64,000 nt of DNA from Hofstenia miamia (GCA_900660155.1 CABFPE010000352.1:170383-234382), one strand, 5' to 3'; counted from the stretch's first letter, positions 25,401 through 35,000 are shown. Numbers and translations: made by a program. Notes: a model not told the origin generated them from the letters alone.

Positions 25401-28400
25401 CGCGTGACTATATAAATTGGTAAACAAAGAAATGGTCTTTTTCAAAATGACTAGCTATAAAGGCAAGATAACTTCTACACTTCATGATTGAATATTTTCA
25501 ATGTTACACACAAGTGTTATTGAAGACTCAAGATTTAGATTAGAATGCCCAAAATATCTACTTAGATTACACAACACATATATTTAATTTACGTCAATGC
25601 AGTTTGTTTAAAATTTATATTTATGGTGTTTAAACTTCAATATACAAATCATGCAGGAGTATATACTAGTAGCCTAGCTATGAATGAGTTTGCAACACTT
25701 CTAAAAAAGCACGTTACGAATGACGTACTACAACATTTCAATATGTATTTCCTCAGTTTAAATATGCATTTCATATTTTCAAATAGCATTTCATATTTTT
25801 AAATAGGTATTTCATTCGTTTGAAATTGCATTTCAATTTCATCATTTTAAATATGTATTTCATCCGTTTAATTACTAGTTTTATATTTCAAATATCAACT
25901 TGCTGACATTTAAACGCGCTATTTTCTATATTTCAATCACGCAAGTGAAAGATTCACATGGTGTTTGCCGAGTGAATATGCTCTGTGGAGATATCAAGAA
26001 ATTAATCCCTTGTGGTCATCTTAATTCAAAATGTTGCAATATTGCTTTGACAACAGACGTCCATATTGCCGTTCAACACCAACAACCATTGAAATCGTTG
26101 TTAGGAAGACGTACAAAATACACAATGTTAGGGATCGTCAGTTATTAGTTGAGGCAGCTAATCGCGGAAAAGACTGGCGAGCTTTAGCTTCAACATTGAA
26201 AATAAACTTTTGCACTGCTCATTCTTGGATAAGGTCAGGGAAAAGAAGAAAAAAGGTGGCAATAAGCCTTGCAAGGTTACTGAAGATATGCTAGATTTAC
26301 TTATAAATAACATTGAAGAAAATGGTACTATATTGTTGAAACAACTGAAATAGCTAATTTTTAAAGAATATTATGTGGTACTGTCATTGATGACAATTTC
26401 GAACTCTTTGCATGCGGCTCTGTATACTAGTACCTGCTGCACATGCGACCTACAACAATTAATACTGACCAAAATAAAAGCGATATGATTGTGTGCATTC
26501 TCAAACTCAATATATTCGAAATGGAAAGCAAATCATGTGCATAAATGAGACAAATATTAATGTATACATAAGACGAAGAGTTGGAAGATCAAAGGTTAGT
26601 TCTCGTACCGTAGTTAATGGGGTGTTTAAAATGAATACAAAAAGAGGATCGCATACCGTTGATGCAAATATTTGGTTGAACGACGTTCTTGAATTATGGC
26701 CAGAACAGGGCAATGTTTTGTACGATCTTGTCATTGTCTGCGATAACGCCCCATGTCATAGTAAATTTAGCCGACTCAAAAGTCGTATTATTAAGGTTTG
26801 GTCCTTACAGCCCAATGCTCAATCCAATTGAATCAATTTGGAGCAAAGTGAAGTCCTACGTTAAAAGTTGTATTGGCGTTTCCCGTGTTCAGCAACCTGG
26901 CCTACAAGAACAAAGAACTACTTATTTGGAAGGCTTAATAATTGAAGCAGTGGGTACAGTTGCCATAAGAGATTGATCTTCATTCTTCGAGACTGTCCTA
27001 GAAAAAATGCTTGTGTACATGTATATTTGCTTGTAATATCATATATTTTTGCTTTTTAGTGTAGTACATATATTGCCATTCATTTTAATGAAAAATCTCA
27101 GAGATACAAGTTTTACAGAATTATAGTATTTGATACCCCTATTACAACGCTGAAATACATATATAAACGGATGAAATAGATATTTAAACGGATGAAATAG
27201 ATATTTAAACGGATGAAATAGATATTTAAACGCATGAAATACATATTGAAAATGATGAAATACATTTTTAATAATATGAAATACAATTGGAAAATATGAA
27301 ATCCATGTTTAAAAATATGAAATACTGTTTGAAATTGTGTATAAACAATTTCAAAGTTAGTAGTAAGTAAAAACCTAACAAAATAAAGCCGCGCCCGGCA
27401 TAAGAGAATATTGTTTTACTAACACAGTAAATAACCCACAAATAGAACAGATTTAAAACTAAATAACTAAATATGAAATGAACAGTGTAATGAAAACGTC
27501 AGATTTGTGTGCAAAGCCTATAAGCTGGCCAAAACATTAGCAACATGTGACTCAATTGTTTTCGAGCCATAATTGTAAACAATTCACAACCTATATTATT
27601 CCTATTGTTATCACTTAATAACTGAAAGAATAGCATAAATTATAGGAATTCTGACATACATTATTACTTTCAGATTAAAATGGAAACCAAATACGATAAA
27701 CAGATATTTTTGTAATATATGAAATTGCACAGAAGCTTAATCTGAATTTGATACCTCCATTTTTGTTAGTGTGCTTCAAACTCAGAAGTATTTATAATAT
27801 ATAATTAGCCTTAAGCCCTAAAAACTACAAAGTATATTTGAACAGTAATGAACAAATAAATTTTAGCTGATTTTTTAAATTAAATTTTCAAAACGCTGAA
27901 ATAATATAAACTGACAAGACGTATTATTAGTACATTGAATTATAAAGAGACTGAATTTAGTAACTACGGAATCTTTAAATGAATTAATTTTTTATCAAAA
28001 TGAATATTGAAGCTGTAACAAGTCTGTGTTTTCATAATCATTTGGATTTTAAACGAATCCATGCTCCACATATTCATATCCAATAAATGGTTTAAATTTC
28101 ACCATCTCACAAATTAATGAAAAATTCCAAATGCAATAAAATTTTTTTTATAAGAATACACCTAAAGAGAAACTTTCTGCTAAACAAATAAAACATGCCG
28201 AGATTGTGGTGCAAGCAACTAGACAATTAGACTTCATTTCAAATATCAACATGTTCTATAGATTGCCATAAAAAAACTTGCATACGTCGCTGCATTCACA
28301 ACCCCAGATTTATAACGCCTTGATACAGAACGATTTTCAATACATATGTATCTAACTGATGGAATCAATGCCTTAAAACTATGATGAATAGACACAAACT

Positions 28401-31400
28401 GATAATATTTCAATGTATCATGTTAATAATTGAAAGATAAATGGTCTCGATATTAAATATCCAAAATTCCAAAAGTTCAGTATAAAAGGAAACATCTTAA
28501 TTCAGCACATAAATGTCACGTATATTGCACATTCAATAATAAATGTCAAACAAATTTTAATGAGAAAGTCATTGCTATTCAAGAACTCGAGTTAGCGATG
28601 CAACTTTCGATAATCCATATTAGTTTAAGCACTTGATACACTATATTTCAAATATGAATACTCATACCTGCAAAACCCAAAAAGTGACTGTAAGGAGAAA
28701 TTAATAAGCATAGACCCAAATTCAAGTCATAAAAAGATATTTTAGCAAATGATTACAACAACTTCTAGAGAAAATTGAGTGCAATAAAAAATGCTGGTTA
28801 GTAGAAAGCATTTAACATAAAATTAATATAAATTTTAAGATTATAATCAAAATTAATTTGTGGAATACTTCAACAAAAAGTCTTTGACAATTTGCATATA
28901 TTTGCGTAGCAAATAAGAGCTGTATAATAATATATTGTATTGCTAGTGAGTACGCATAGGTGCTCTTATTGAAAAGAGATTACTAATGACATGCGCAGCA
29001 TAATATAATTAGAAAAACAGTTATAGACTGGGACAACATGCATTAGTCATAAGTTACTGGAAGTACCTATAGGCAATAAGTTAATTGATAAATCATTTCG
29101 TAAATTTTGATGGGAGTGATGAACTGTGCATAAGTATGAACGTGACTTTAGAAGATTCAGGCAAACTATTGTAATAATTGCAAAAAATTATTGAGCTTAA
29201 CAAAGTCTATATTGCCCAGTTATATTTGAATAATAAAGAATTATTACGACCAGATATTTAGTAGCCACATATAGTCATAGTTTTAAACAGCTCATGTAAT
29301 ATGTACGTGTGCAGAATTTTACTCGCTTCCGTTTGTACTATAAGAAATTCTTGTGCGTTGCAAGAGAATTAGAATTTGCATACACGCAGAACAACGGGTG
29401 CGGAAGATCAGCCCAATTGTCAATTTCAAAGCAAAAATGAAATATCAAAATATGTAATTTTCTTGATATTTGGTATATTTCAGGTCCTTTTAGATATATT
29501 TCCAGTCTTGTTCTATTATGAGCGCATAAAAAATTCTGCTCTCATGATTCAACGAAAACATTCCTTTAACCACACTATATAAATTTACTAGAATTTGCTA
29601 TACTAAATGTCAAATATGAATATTTAAACCTTCATAAAAGCATGTGAGGTTATACTAGTGTGCTAAAATCTGGAATAATTCAAGATAACAGTAAATTTTC
29701 ATTAAAAGATACTTAAAAGATTGAAAAATATTTTTGAAAATCATTTCTAAAAGCAATTTGAATAATTGCAATTCGCTTAGAATGTTTGGACAATAGCAAT
29801 AATAACAGATTTCTAGTAAGATATGCAAATATCTACAGTGCTATTGATGAAACTGGACAATTTTTAATCTTTGCACAATAGTTAACCCATTACTACCCAA
29901 ATTATTTTTTCATATTTTGTCTGGGACTCTGACCATATTTACATAAGTATTTTTGCGCAAAACTAAATACTTTTCCTAATTTTGTACCTGGGCAGTTGTT
30001 TAAAACATACAATCGTATCTAAAAAGAATATATTCGTTAGCAATTACTTTTAAATTTTACCTACTATATTTAGTAGCCTGGGTAATTCATAAGAATTACG
30101 AAATCCTACAATTTGCATCTTGAAAATGTGGCATGTTTAATTTTGTGTATACAAATAAAAGAAAATTTGCATGGCTTAACATAAGCATATCTTAAACAAA
30201 GGATTAGTACATTCTTTGATTTAAACAGTTTTGAAATTAAAAAATAGTTTGCTGGAATCATTTGAATAAAACAAAATTCAAATTCAAATAAAACTTAACG
30301 TATTGCGCGCTGTATTAAACAAAGCTACAAGCAAAGCAAAATGTTAGTCTCCTTCATAGCCAGGAACAATGATGTCAATTGTAGAGTAAAATCTTAATCC
30401 GAGCCTCTCCTGAGGACTTACCTGAGAGAGAGTATTTTGATCAGGAATTTCAAAAAACTCGTTTGGGTTTTTTATGTACAACACTATATATGCTTCAAAT
30501 ATACACTGTAGGCTACTAAAGAACATCTAAAAAGTTATAAATCGACCATATAGCTTGTTGGTTGAATAAAAGATGTGTTACAATATTTTGGATACTGTAT
30601 AGTATAGAATAATAGTTTGATAAAATTTTAATGTTCATTAAACATTAAGAGTAGTTATTACAAGGGTCTGAGCCATATTGTCTATTATATACATAATGTT
30701 TAAGTACCCAGTTGACTCTAGTGACCTGCATAAATTTACTTTTAATAATGAAAATTTCAACCTCATTCACTGTGCATGAAACAAAAATTATCATTACAGA
30801 CAAAAAAATCTTAAGAAACATGAATTTAACTAAAATTAGAGGCTTTGCCAAATTCTACTCCAGTATTGCTAATTTTTTATTGGCTGAAAAGATAAATCAA
30901 AGTCGAGGTAAAACCTGAACATCATTGGAATCTTAAGTTTCGTATAAATTATTTTTATCAACAGACAAAACTGATATCACAACTATTTCGATATCTTAAA
31001 ATATGCCGAGAACACAGTTCGAAGAACATTAGGGCATACTTATTTATTTTAGATGGTGATTACGACCATATTATATAGTACTTTCAAAAGACTTTGTACA
31101 CAAATTGCATTATTAATAGCAAAAACACAAAAAGCCGGAATATTTACAGAGCAAAAATCCAAAAACCTGCTTTTCATGTTTCTGAAATTAAACTTTCGCT
31201 ATATTAAATTATTACACCAATATGAACCAATCACAATGCTTAGAGTTAAGGATTCAGACACCTTATTCTAAATCAATCGGCACCCAACTAGTTTGACCAT
31301 TGTTGCTAATAAATCATACGATCTGGTATTCTATTTGAGCTAAATGTCTATTTTAGATGCATCCGTTAAAATGAACATCTATCATTAATTATATAAGTAG

Positions 31401-32023
31401 CACTAGTTTATGCTTAAAGCTTAATATATGAGTCAGAATATTAATGTATATTTACCCGACTACCACCTCCACAGCTGCTGAGTCGTCTAACACGCGGGCT
31501 AGTAAATATTGATGACGCTTGGTATGACAAATGATCGGACCTAAATTAAGTGAAAAGAAATTTTCACAAAAATAATACCCTGTACAGACATTCAGACTTA
31601 AAGGTAAGCTATTAGAACGATATAGAACACTCTTATCTAAAGGAGCCAAGCAAGGTTCTCTGCTTTCACTTGATTTTCTCCAGCGGCGGAAATTATCTTC
31701 TGAAAGAGATTCTCTGACACGATTACTCGAATGTATGATGTAGCCCATTGAATCTGCTAACGTAGAGAAAGCAATTACGGCAAATTATAAATTTACTTAC
31801 AATGAGATGAAGGAAGGCTTTGAGAGCATGCGAAAGAACGAAATTGTCGATGTGATGGATAATCGGTATCAGATAAATCGGAAGTAGACTCATCTTGATC
31901 AATCAACGTGCGTGTTAAACATATATTTGAGGGTGGAAGCGACGTTACTGAACAGGAATCGTAATCGGACGTATTATCAGAACACCCACGACGTTTTAGA
32001 GAGTCTTCATCAAATATATCCAT
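2838..32023 (-). CDS. PABIR: PABIR/FAM122-family protein, seven-exon gene (364 aa)
   Basis: Seven exons (32023-31801, 31756-31579, 31540-31456, 17459-17337, 6780-6673, 5071-4977, 3120-2838) have AG acceptors and GT donors, and their lengths (223, 178, 85, 123, 108, 95, 283) sum to 365 codons with the stop. All split codons close in frame. From memory of human FAM122A/B, family blocks appear in order: RSNS-P (exon 2); I-x-Q-x-x-x-EE followed by an R-E-x(5)-E-x-VQ...W-x-E-x-S block (exon 4); ASPSPTRIGK then QCYSPSLQ (exons 5/6); SPSPTRRS, SSSPVTCLRPSSLNLKRK (exons 6/7); and an acidic Ser-rich tail. Vertebrate members inhibit PP2A-B55 phosphatase and are mostly disordered, as this looks. It is longer than human FAM122A (about 287 aa) because of a Ser-rich N-terminus. 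An in-frame TAA lies upstream of the ATG. Exon order and phase are seen; function is inferred from the family. Confidence 0.88.
3121..4976 (-). other. PABIR-like intron 6
   Basis: Intron between exons 6 and 7. Apart from a 27-bp direct duplication (3357-3410, word ACATGTGATGAGTT) I see only AT-rich sequence. Open frames at 3222-3482, 4152-4415 and 4324-4656 have the composition of chance frames. Confidence 0.5.
4977..5071 (-). CDS. PABIR: PABIR-like exon 6 (QCYSPSLQ)
   Basis: Acceptor TTTTTTAG, then CAG TGT TAC TCT. It codes for QCYSPSLQMSLPGNSIGSP and a SPSPTRRSFPS stretch rich in proline-directed phosphosites. It ends CCA-TC before GTAAGT, and the split codon TC|G closes on exon 7. Other frames of the same DNA give open but meaningless peptides. 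Confidence 0.87.
5072..6672 (-). other. PABIR-like intron 5
   Basis: Intron between exons 5 and 6. No transposon ends, repeats or exons were recognised. Confidence 0.5.
6673..6780 (-). CDS. PABIR: PABIR-like exon 5 (ASPSPTR motif)
   Basis: 36 codons, phase 0 on both sides, with acceptor TTTCACAG and donor AAG|GTATTT. It ends LYPLSASPSPTRIGK, the signature equivalent of PVSPAPSPTRGIGK in FAM122. It continues directly into QCYSPSLQ of exon 6, just as GKQCFSPSLQ is continuous in the human protein. Confidence 0.87.
6781..9540 (-). other. PABIR-like intron 4, downstream part
   Basis: Part of the 10.6-kb intron between exons 4 and 5. No element with recognisable ends or protein was found in this part. 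It has a short GC-richer patch at about 7130-7215 with no clear coding frame. Confidence 0.4.
9545..10330 (+). mobile_element. Penelope-like element remnant (RT start, then GIY-YIG end)
   Basis: The first segment reads IYNKIRSTGSQPTRLYGFAK then MRPILSMINSVTSNLSKWLD and SDSFDFIDELN, the early reverse-transcriptase motifs of Penelope-like elements. It jumps directly to the post-RT region (FENNGYQHKLI, KLPYIENNIKKLSK) and ends in the GIY-YIG endonuclease start VYKYQCDNCNKFYIGETS. The catalytic RT core is absent, so the copy has a large internal deletion, plus a frame change near 9645. It lies in the PABIR intron opposite to transcription. A (TA)n run follows at 10380, next to an N. Confidence 0.8.
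10380..10398. repeat. (TA)n microsatellite
   Basis: Pure TA run directly after an ambiguous base, just past the Penelope remnant. Confidence 0.85.
10620..13039 (-). mobile_element. CR1-like LINE with ORF1, endonuclease and partial RT
   Basis: Read on the minus strand in order: an ORF1-like frame (13039-12638, 133 aa, no motif recognised); an endonuclease with DFIFIETWL at about 12280 and CGDFNLPIFCWNALESNDAY at about 11900; and a reverse transcriptase with SSQYGNLPGRSTITNLLTL and GCIIFLDISKDFDRLPHYIL (11092-10685), where ISKDFD replaces the usual FxKAFD. RT ends before the YADD box, so the 3' third is missing. Frames shift several times, so it is inactive. It is GC-richer than its surroundings, suggesting later arrival than the intron background. 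Confidence 0.78.
12638..13039 (-). pseudogene. LINE ORF1-like frame
   Basis: 133-residue frame upstream of the endonuclease of the same LINE. It is Pro/Ser-rich at its C-terminal half, and I could not see a zinc knuckle or coiled coil. It may be an eroded ORF1 product. Assignment rests on position only. Confidence 0.4.
13050..14107 (-). other. PABIR-like intron 4, middle part
   Basis: No recognisable gene or element between the LINE and the P/hAT-like element. Confidence 0.4.
14495..14835 (-). repeat. Dispersed repeat, copy 1
   Basis: Reverse-complement relative of blocks at 20560-20905, 21470-21600 and 37010-37335. Shared words include GTGCACATGACA, AAGAAACTGTTTCTTGTTGG and the TTTACTGCTA-TAACTG-TTCA-CCGCTAAA run. 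It lies in the 5' part of the P/hAT-like element. Confidence 0.7.
15331..15772 (+). pseudogene. Transposase C-terminal remnant (P/THAP9-like)
   Basis: Two overlapping plus-strand frames give one continuous domain: EDEYLASLYYVSEWLGRSIY with paired cysteines CHYC, and in the next frame IFLQEKVPDSNTPNIDHIYD then FDRGGLCNPSDYTFTVANLA. The upstream catalytic part is not recognisable. A further fragment may follow at 16259-16450 (KFDIQMGVTTYIKFIERC). Confidence 0.55.
16520..16548. repeat. (AT)n microsatellite
   Basis: AT dinucleotide run just inside the right end of the P/hAT-like element. Confidence 0.8.
17337..17459 (-). CDS. PABIR: PABIR-like exon 4 (B55-binding helix region)
   Basis: 41 codons in phase 0, with acceptor GATTTTTAG and donor ATA|GTAAGT. 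Residues about 168-176 (RIEQLRAEE) align with the helix of human FAM122A that docks on B55. Residues about 181-202, an E-K-x-VQ then GWDEFS, align with the HEREVQTAMQIS-SWEESLS block. The exon stands out from surrounding AT-rich intron by its GC-rich codons. Confidence 0.85.
17912..17996 (+). CDS. Candidate plus-strand exon inside the PABIR intron
   Basis: ATTTCTAG precedes an 85-bp open stretch that ends AAAAG|GTAAGT. The frame reads MYDPYDTKQRSRNINKSFGG then AKTHDEGK, polar and unlike AT-rich chance translations. It is antisense to PABIR. No partner exon was found, so it may be an isolated exon of a nested gene or a chance match to splice signals. Confidence 0.3.
17997..19487. other. PABIR-like intron 3, first part
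   Basis: AT-rich; I recognise no element or coding region before the hAT copy. Confidence 0.4.
19387..19418. repeat. (TA)n microsatellite
   Basis: Pure TA run about 80 bp outside the hAT element. Confidence 0.85.
19608..20215 (-). pseudogene. hAT transposase C-terminal fragment
   Basis: The dimerisation-region signature (K/E)RSFS-Y-x-IL-x-R-x-RL-x-EN is intact at the 3' end (19720-19615). Upstream, residues 20081-19875 form one open block, with stops separating the blocks. The N-terminal two thirds, including BED finger and DDE residues, are absent. Confidence 0.78.
20560..21125 (+). mobile_element. Non-autonomous hAT-like insertion and dispersed repeat copy 2
   Basis: The right end is C-rich DNA then CCCGTAGCTACGCCAGTG (ending at about 21123). 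Inverted this reads CACTGGCGTAGCTACGGG, close to the CAGTAGCGTCG end of the 14.1-kb element. The left half (20560-20905) is the best second copy of the dispersed repeat. The left terminus was not found, so either it is truncated or my right boundary belongs to another element. It lies inside the hAT copy. Confidence 0.5.
21470..21600 (+). repeat. Dispersed repeat, copy 3 (partial)
   Basis: Contains ACATGTCTCACCTAAC followed by TATTATTAAGGCTGACTAAG, matching the 5' part of copies 2 and 4. It lies just outside the hAT element. Confidence 0.6.
21895..22015. repeat. Clustered TTAATGGC words (transposon end-like)
   Basis: GGCAATTAATGGCC, ATTAAATGCCA, CCATTAATGGCAGTTAAT and GCCATTAAT occur within 120 bp in both orientations. 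Dense short-word repetition like this is seen near the ends of several hAT-like elements in this window. No terminal repeat was identified. Confidence 0.4.
22020..23530. other. PABIR-like intron 3, middle part
   Basis: AT-rich intron. I recognised no element or exon. Confidence 0.4.
23535..23622. repeat. Inverted repeat around CCCGGG
   Basis: AGTCTTCGTAAGCCCGGGA (23535-23553) and TCCCGGGCTTGTAGACT (23606-23622) are inverted copies separated by about 50 bp. It could be a small foldback MITE or one end of the neighbouring hAT pseudogene. Confidence 0.55.
23908..25131 (+). mobile_element. hAT-superfamily transposase pseudogene
   Basis: Four plus-strand blocks in family order. 23908-24285: a zinc-finger-like N-terminus (TCTRC then H-x-x-IAKH), like BED or CGBP1-type fingers. 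24304-24621: MKRLTTQLENKFIWVALDET then TDSAGRYVYNF, the first catalytic region with the D-E-T-T-D motif. Then a degraded stretch around 24621-24808. Finally 24808-25131 ends VERSFSRYKSVMRANRQRFL, the hAT C-terminal signature. A stop after 24285 and the frame changes near 24540-24808 kill it. Terminal repeats were not identified with confidence. Confidence 0.78.
25745..25875 (-). repeat. Left terminal array of 21-bp units
   Basis: About six head-to-tail units such as TTTAAATATGCATTTCATA and TTTAAATATGTATTTCATCC, in inverse orientation to the right array. Units are more diverged towards the outside. Confidence 0.75.
27148..27330 (+). repeat. Right terminal array of 21-bp units
   Basis: About nine units. 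Three adjacent inner units are nearly identical (GAAATAGATATTTAAACGGA), while outer units drift (GAAATACATTTTTAATAATA). There are no spacers of unique sequence, so this is not a CRISPR-like layout. Confidence 0.8.
27345..30440. other. PABIR-like intron 3, third part
   Basis: AT-rich intron. A GC-richer patch at 29380-29440 has an open plus-strand frame but no clear splice boundaries. Nothing else recognised. Confidence 0.4.
30425..30508 (-). CDS. Weak minus-strand exon candidate (probably not used)
   Basis: TAGCCTACAG precedes an open stretch reading CIFEAYIVLYIKNPNEFFEI then PDQNTLSQ before GTAAGT. Splice signals look good, but the 84-bp block was not needed to join PABIR exons 3 and 4, which connect in phase without it. 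In phase 0 it could be an optional cassette; otherwise it is a chance match. Confidence 0.25.
31456..31540 (-). CDS. PABIR: PABIR-like exon 3
   Basis: This exon codes for SDHLSYQASSIF then TSPRVRRLSSCGGGSR. It has acceptor AATTTAG and donor CGG|GTAAAT, ending in phase 0. The intron that follows is about 14 kb and contains hAT and IS630-like elements. SPRVRRLS occupies the place of the SSPVRIPS block of vertebrate FAM122A. Confidence 0.78.
31579..31756 (-). CDS. PABIR: PABIR-like exon 2 (RSNS phosphosite-like block)
   Basis: The acceptor is ACGTTAG. The exon codes for residues 75-134 with ESLSEDNFRRWRKSSES and YRSNSLPLSLN. RSNS-P corresponds to the RRSNSAP motif near the N-terminus of FAM122 proteins, a basophilic-kinase/14-3-3-like site. 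The exon ends ACA-GG before GTATTA, and the split Gly codon closes on the G that opens exon 3 after a 38-bp intron. Confidence 0.8.
31801..32023 (-). CDS. PABIR: PABIR-like exon 1 (start codon, Ser/Asp-rich N-terminus)
   Basis: ATG at 32023 opens MDIFDEDSLKRRG and a Ser/Asp-rich stretch with repeated SD pairs. An in-frame TAA occurs seven codons upstream, so this is the natural start. It ends CAT-T before GTAAGT (phase 1). The split codon is completed by CA in the next exon, only 44 bp away, so the intron is very small compared with later ones. Residues 1-74 are not conserved in vertebrate relatives that I can recall. Confidence 0.75.
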
Positions 32024-35000
32024 CAAAAAGAAAATTTCGCATTAAAACACTGAGAAATAATACATCAAAAATTATTAAATGTCGCAAAACAGCAATTTTT
32101 TAAAAAATTTCTTCAAAGCCGGCTAATTATAATAGATTGGTTTCGTCAAATTACCAATTACAAATTACTATTTTTTAAAGAGTTTTGCACTACAGAGTTA
32201 ATAGGAAATGCAGAAATATTCAAAATACAATTAGCTAACATAGCACAACATTAATAAAGCAAATTCTTCAAAATTTCAAATAAAGGGGTTGAAGTATTAT
32301 TTAGTGTTATTTTCTCATGTTTTCCTAACTACATAATAGCTTTCATAAAAGTACAACATTTGCCATTGCTGTTGGTATTTTTCCCAACAATGATTTACAC
32401 AGAAACAATAAACTTTTTCTTAAGAAGAAAAATGCAATTCTTGTTATCAAAATTTACTTAAAATAATCATAAATGGGGGACAAATAACAGCAAAAACATG
32501 AGAAAGAAAATTTGGCTAATTCTTCAGTTGTAATCTCAGATGAATGATTGTATGTTACATTTCATTTCATAAAAAACATTTTTATAATGATATTTAATTG
32601 CAAATTACTGATAGATAACAATTTTAGTTAAAAAAACTATAAGTTTTTTGTTAAAAAGTATTTCAAATTCCCAAGGCAAATTCCAAATATTGTAGGATGT
32701 ATACTGTTGTAATATTGTAGCTATAGAAAAAAATAAATTTCTTAACAATTAGATTTCTACAAAGAATTTAGAGATAGTTTTTGCAATTATGTGCTATCCA
32801 AACTCATGCTAGGAGTGTTTCAGTACTCAGAAACTCAAATGTGAATGAGCTCACAAAAATTCTACAATAATAAAATTAATAGATTTGCAGAATCATCAAA
32901 CACGACTATATTCATAAGTTGAAAATAATGGCATAAACATCCTTCTAATATTTCATATCCAATCAGATTTTTGTCACATATGCACAAATTTTATTCAATA
33001 TCCAATTTGAGATATTTGTTGTTCACTTTCAGAAATGTGACATCCATTTAATGTACTACCTCATTCAATATAAAGTGCAATATATTAGTGGAACCAGAAG
33101 TGGTTTGTGGCAGCTGTCACCTCAATATTCCAATTATTCTGTTGATGCCACCCCTATTTTTATGCTTACTGATAGACATGAAACACAGCATAAGCCCAAA
33201 ATTAAAAACAAAACAATGAGTATTAACAAAGTACTAGTCTTTGAAAATTTGCAAATGAGGCAATGAAGGAGTTATGAACAAATATATATTTGATGAAGAG
33301 AACACTAACAACCATGAACCTAATTGAAGAACTTCCTATGAATTACTTGAGAGTTAAACATGTTTTTCTTAAAGAAGGTTAGCAATTTTTTCAAATTTCA
33401 ATGAATGACATTGACACAAATCCCTAAATATTCATTAAAATAACTGTAAAACTTGAAATATGAGGCATAATATTAATAAAATTTATCATTATTTTATTAC
33501 ACAATTTTTGAAATTATTATTGAACTGACTTTATGCTAACTTTAAGAACAGTTGGTCAAGCTATATTTTTTCCAAAAATTCTGGTTGGTAATTTTTATCA
33601 ACATATGAAATCTTGAAACCAACATAGGGAACCTTGAGATTGACATAGCAAATTGTTATGACTACATGAACAAAAATTTAGCTGGAATAAAAAAATATAT
33701 AATTGTTGGCAACATTAGATATAGCAATTGTTGACACTATTAATTTATCCCTTACTTAAGATGTGTTTGCTGCTTGGCAATGAATTGTCATATTTTGCAG
33801 TTGAGCTCTCAATAATGACAATTTCTACTGTAAACAGATGTGAAGGAAAATTAATTAATAAAACTAATGAAATCAAAAGAATGCATAATTGAGCTTATCA
33901 AATGTGCTAATGCTGATGTAAATGCTTGAAAGATGATCATATTGGCAGAATTGAGATGAACATCAAAATCAAGACACTTTTGATATTTGATCCTTCATTT
34001 CTTTTATAAGTAGTCAATTAAAAGTTTCAATTAAGATTAGTTAGCTGTGAGCACCATATCAATAACAAATGAATGTGTCATAAACATCAATTTAAAAATT
34101 TAGAAATAATATAAAGCAAAAACTGATGGCTTTAAATATTTTGAATATAATTCTCTAAAATATACAAGCATTATTGTACTTTGTAAAAAATTTTTATACA
34201 TATTAACTACTAGTATACAAATGGCCTTAACAAAAATCCAATGTAATTCAGAATGAACATAAAATACAACAAGTTTTTTTTAAGAAGTCATTATTATATC
34301 GGTGATTAACATATTGATTATTAATTAATAGTTGCTGAATATAAAGTTTAATTATCTGAAAGTATTGAAAAAAATATTTCAATTGCTTAGAAAAATTTAT
34401 GTAATTAGTTGATGTGGTAAATTTTCAATTGAATAATGTTTTAATGGTGTTGTTTTCTGATTTTTAGTTCAATTTGAAACATAAGGTATATATAATCAAC
34501 AATCTAATATATTGTTTTGGTTCAATTTTGTACTTGGTAGTTTTGAATCAAGAAATATTAGTTTATTATTTTCTTCAGTTTTATATGTATAATGAATTTT
34601 GCTTAAGTGGTTGTTCATAAATTATTGAAATTCATTGAGGTCATTGGTGTTTTTGTAATTGCAAAAGATGTCATCAACATATTGATACATTAATAATGGC
34701 TTGAAGTTTGATCTTAGATATTGAAGTTTAGATGAAATAATGCCCAAAGAGAATGCTGCTATTGTGAAGCCATTTTGGAAAATGCAAATGCATTACATTG
34801 AATTGTCCCAAAATGTTTAAAGGGAATTTTTCTAAAATTTAAAATTTTTAGCTATTACATTATATTTATTAGGAAAGTAGATAAGCTTACCATTGAGTGA
34901 AATTTTTTGACTCAAACCCACACCACACCCCAAGAAGTATCTACATCTCCACACCACACCACAGAAAGGCAAATGTTCCTCAAAAATCTCCATTTCAAAC

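Larger units (their letters stand above)
25735..27340 (+). mobile_element. IS630/Tc1-like transposon with inverted arrays of 21-bp repeats
   Basis: The left end (25745-25875) and right end (27148-27330) hold inverted arrays of a ~21-bp unit with core GATGAAATA-ATATTTAAAC, about six units left and nine right. Between them lies a broken IS630-type transposase: an HTH region (26031-26294, RDRQLLVEAANRGKDWRALA), then CINETNINVYIRRRVGRSKV (26540-26600), DLVIVCDNAPCHSKF (second D) and RFGPYSPMLNPIESIWSKVK (third acidic residue) in another frame. At least three frame changes are present. The target duplication was not determined. Confidence 0.72.

Noticed and set aside
27148-27330. CRISPR-like array of regular 21-bp repeats
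   Set aside because: Units are head-to-tail with no unique spacers, are mirrored at the other end of the element, and the genome is eukaryotic.
29376-29582. Plus-strand frame starting MHTRRTTGAEDQPNC
   Set aside because: First 25 residues look protein-like but there is no clear acceptor or donor and the rest is AT-rich noise.
29881-30090. Possible third piggyBac-like MITE (TTAACCCATTACTACCC ... GTAGCCTGGGTAATTC)
   Set aside because: The inverted match is short and interrupted, and the right target site is not TTAA.
31912-32103. Plus-strand frame of 63 codons
   Set aside because: It is the antisense shadow of PABIR-like exon 1, whose frame fits splice sites and family motifs.
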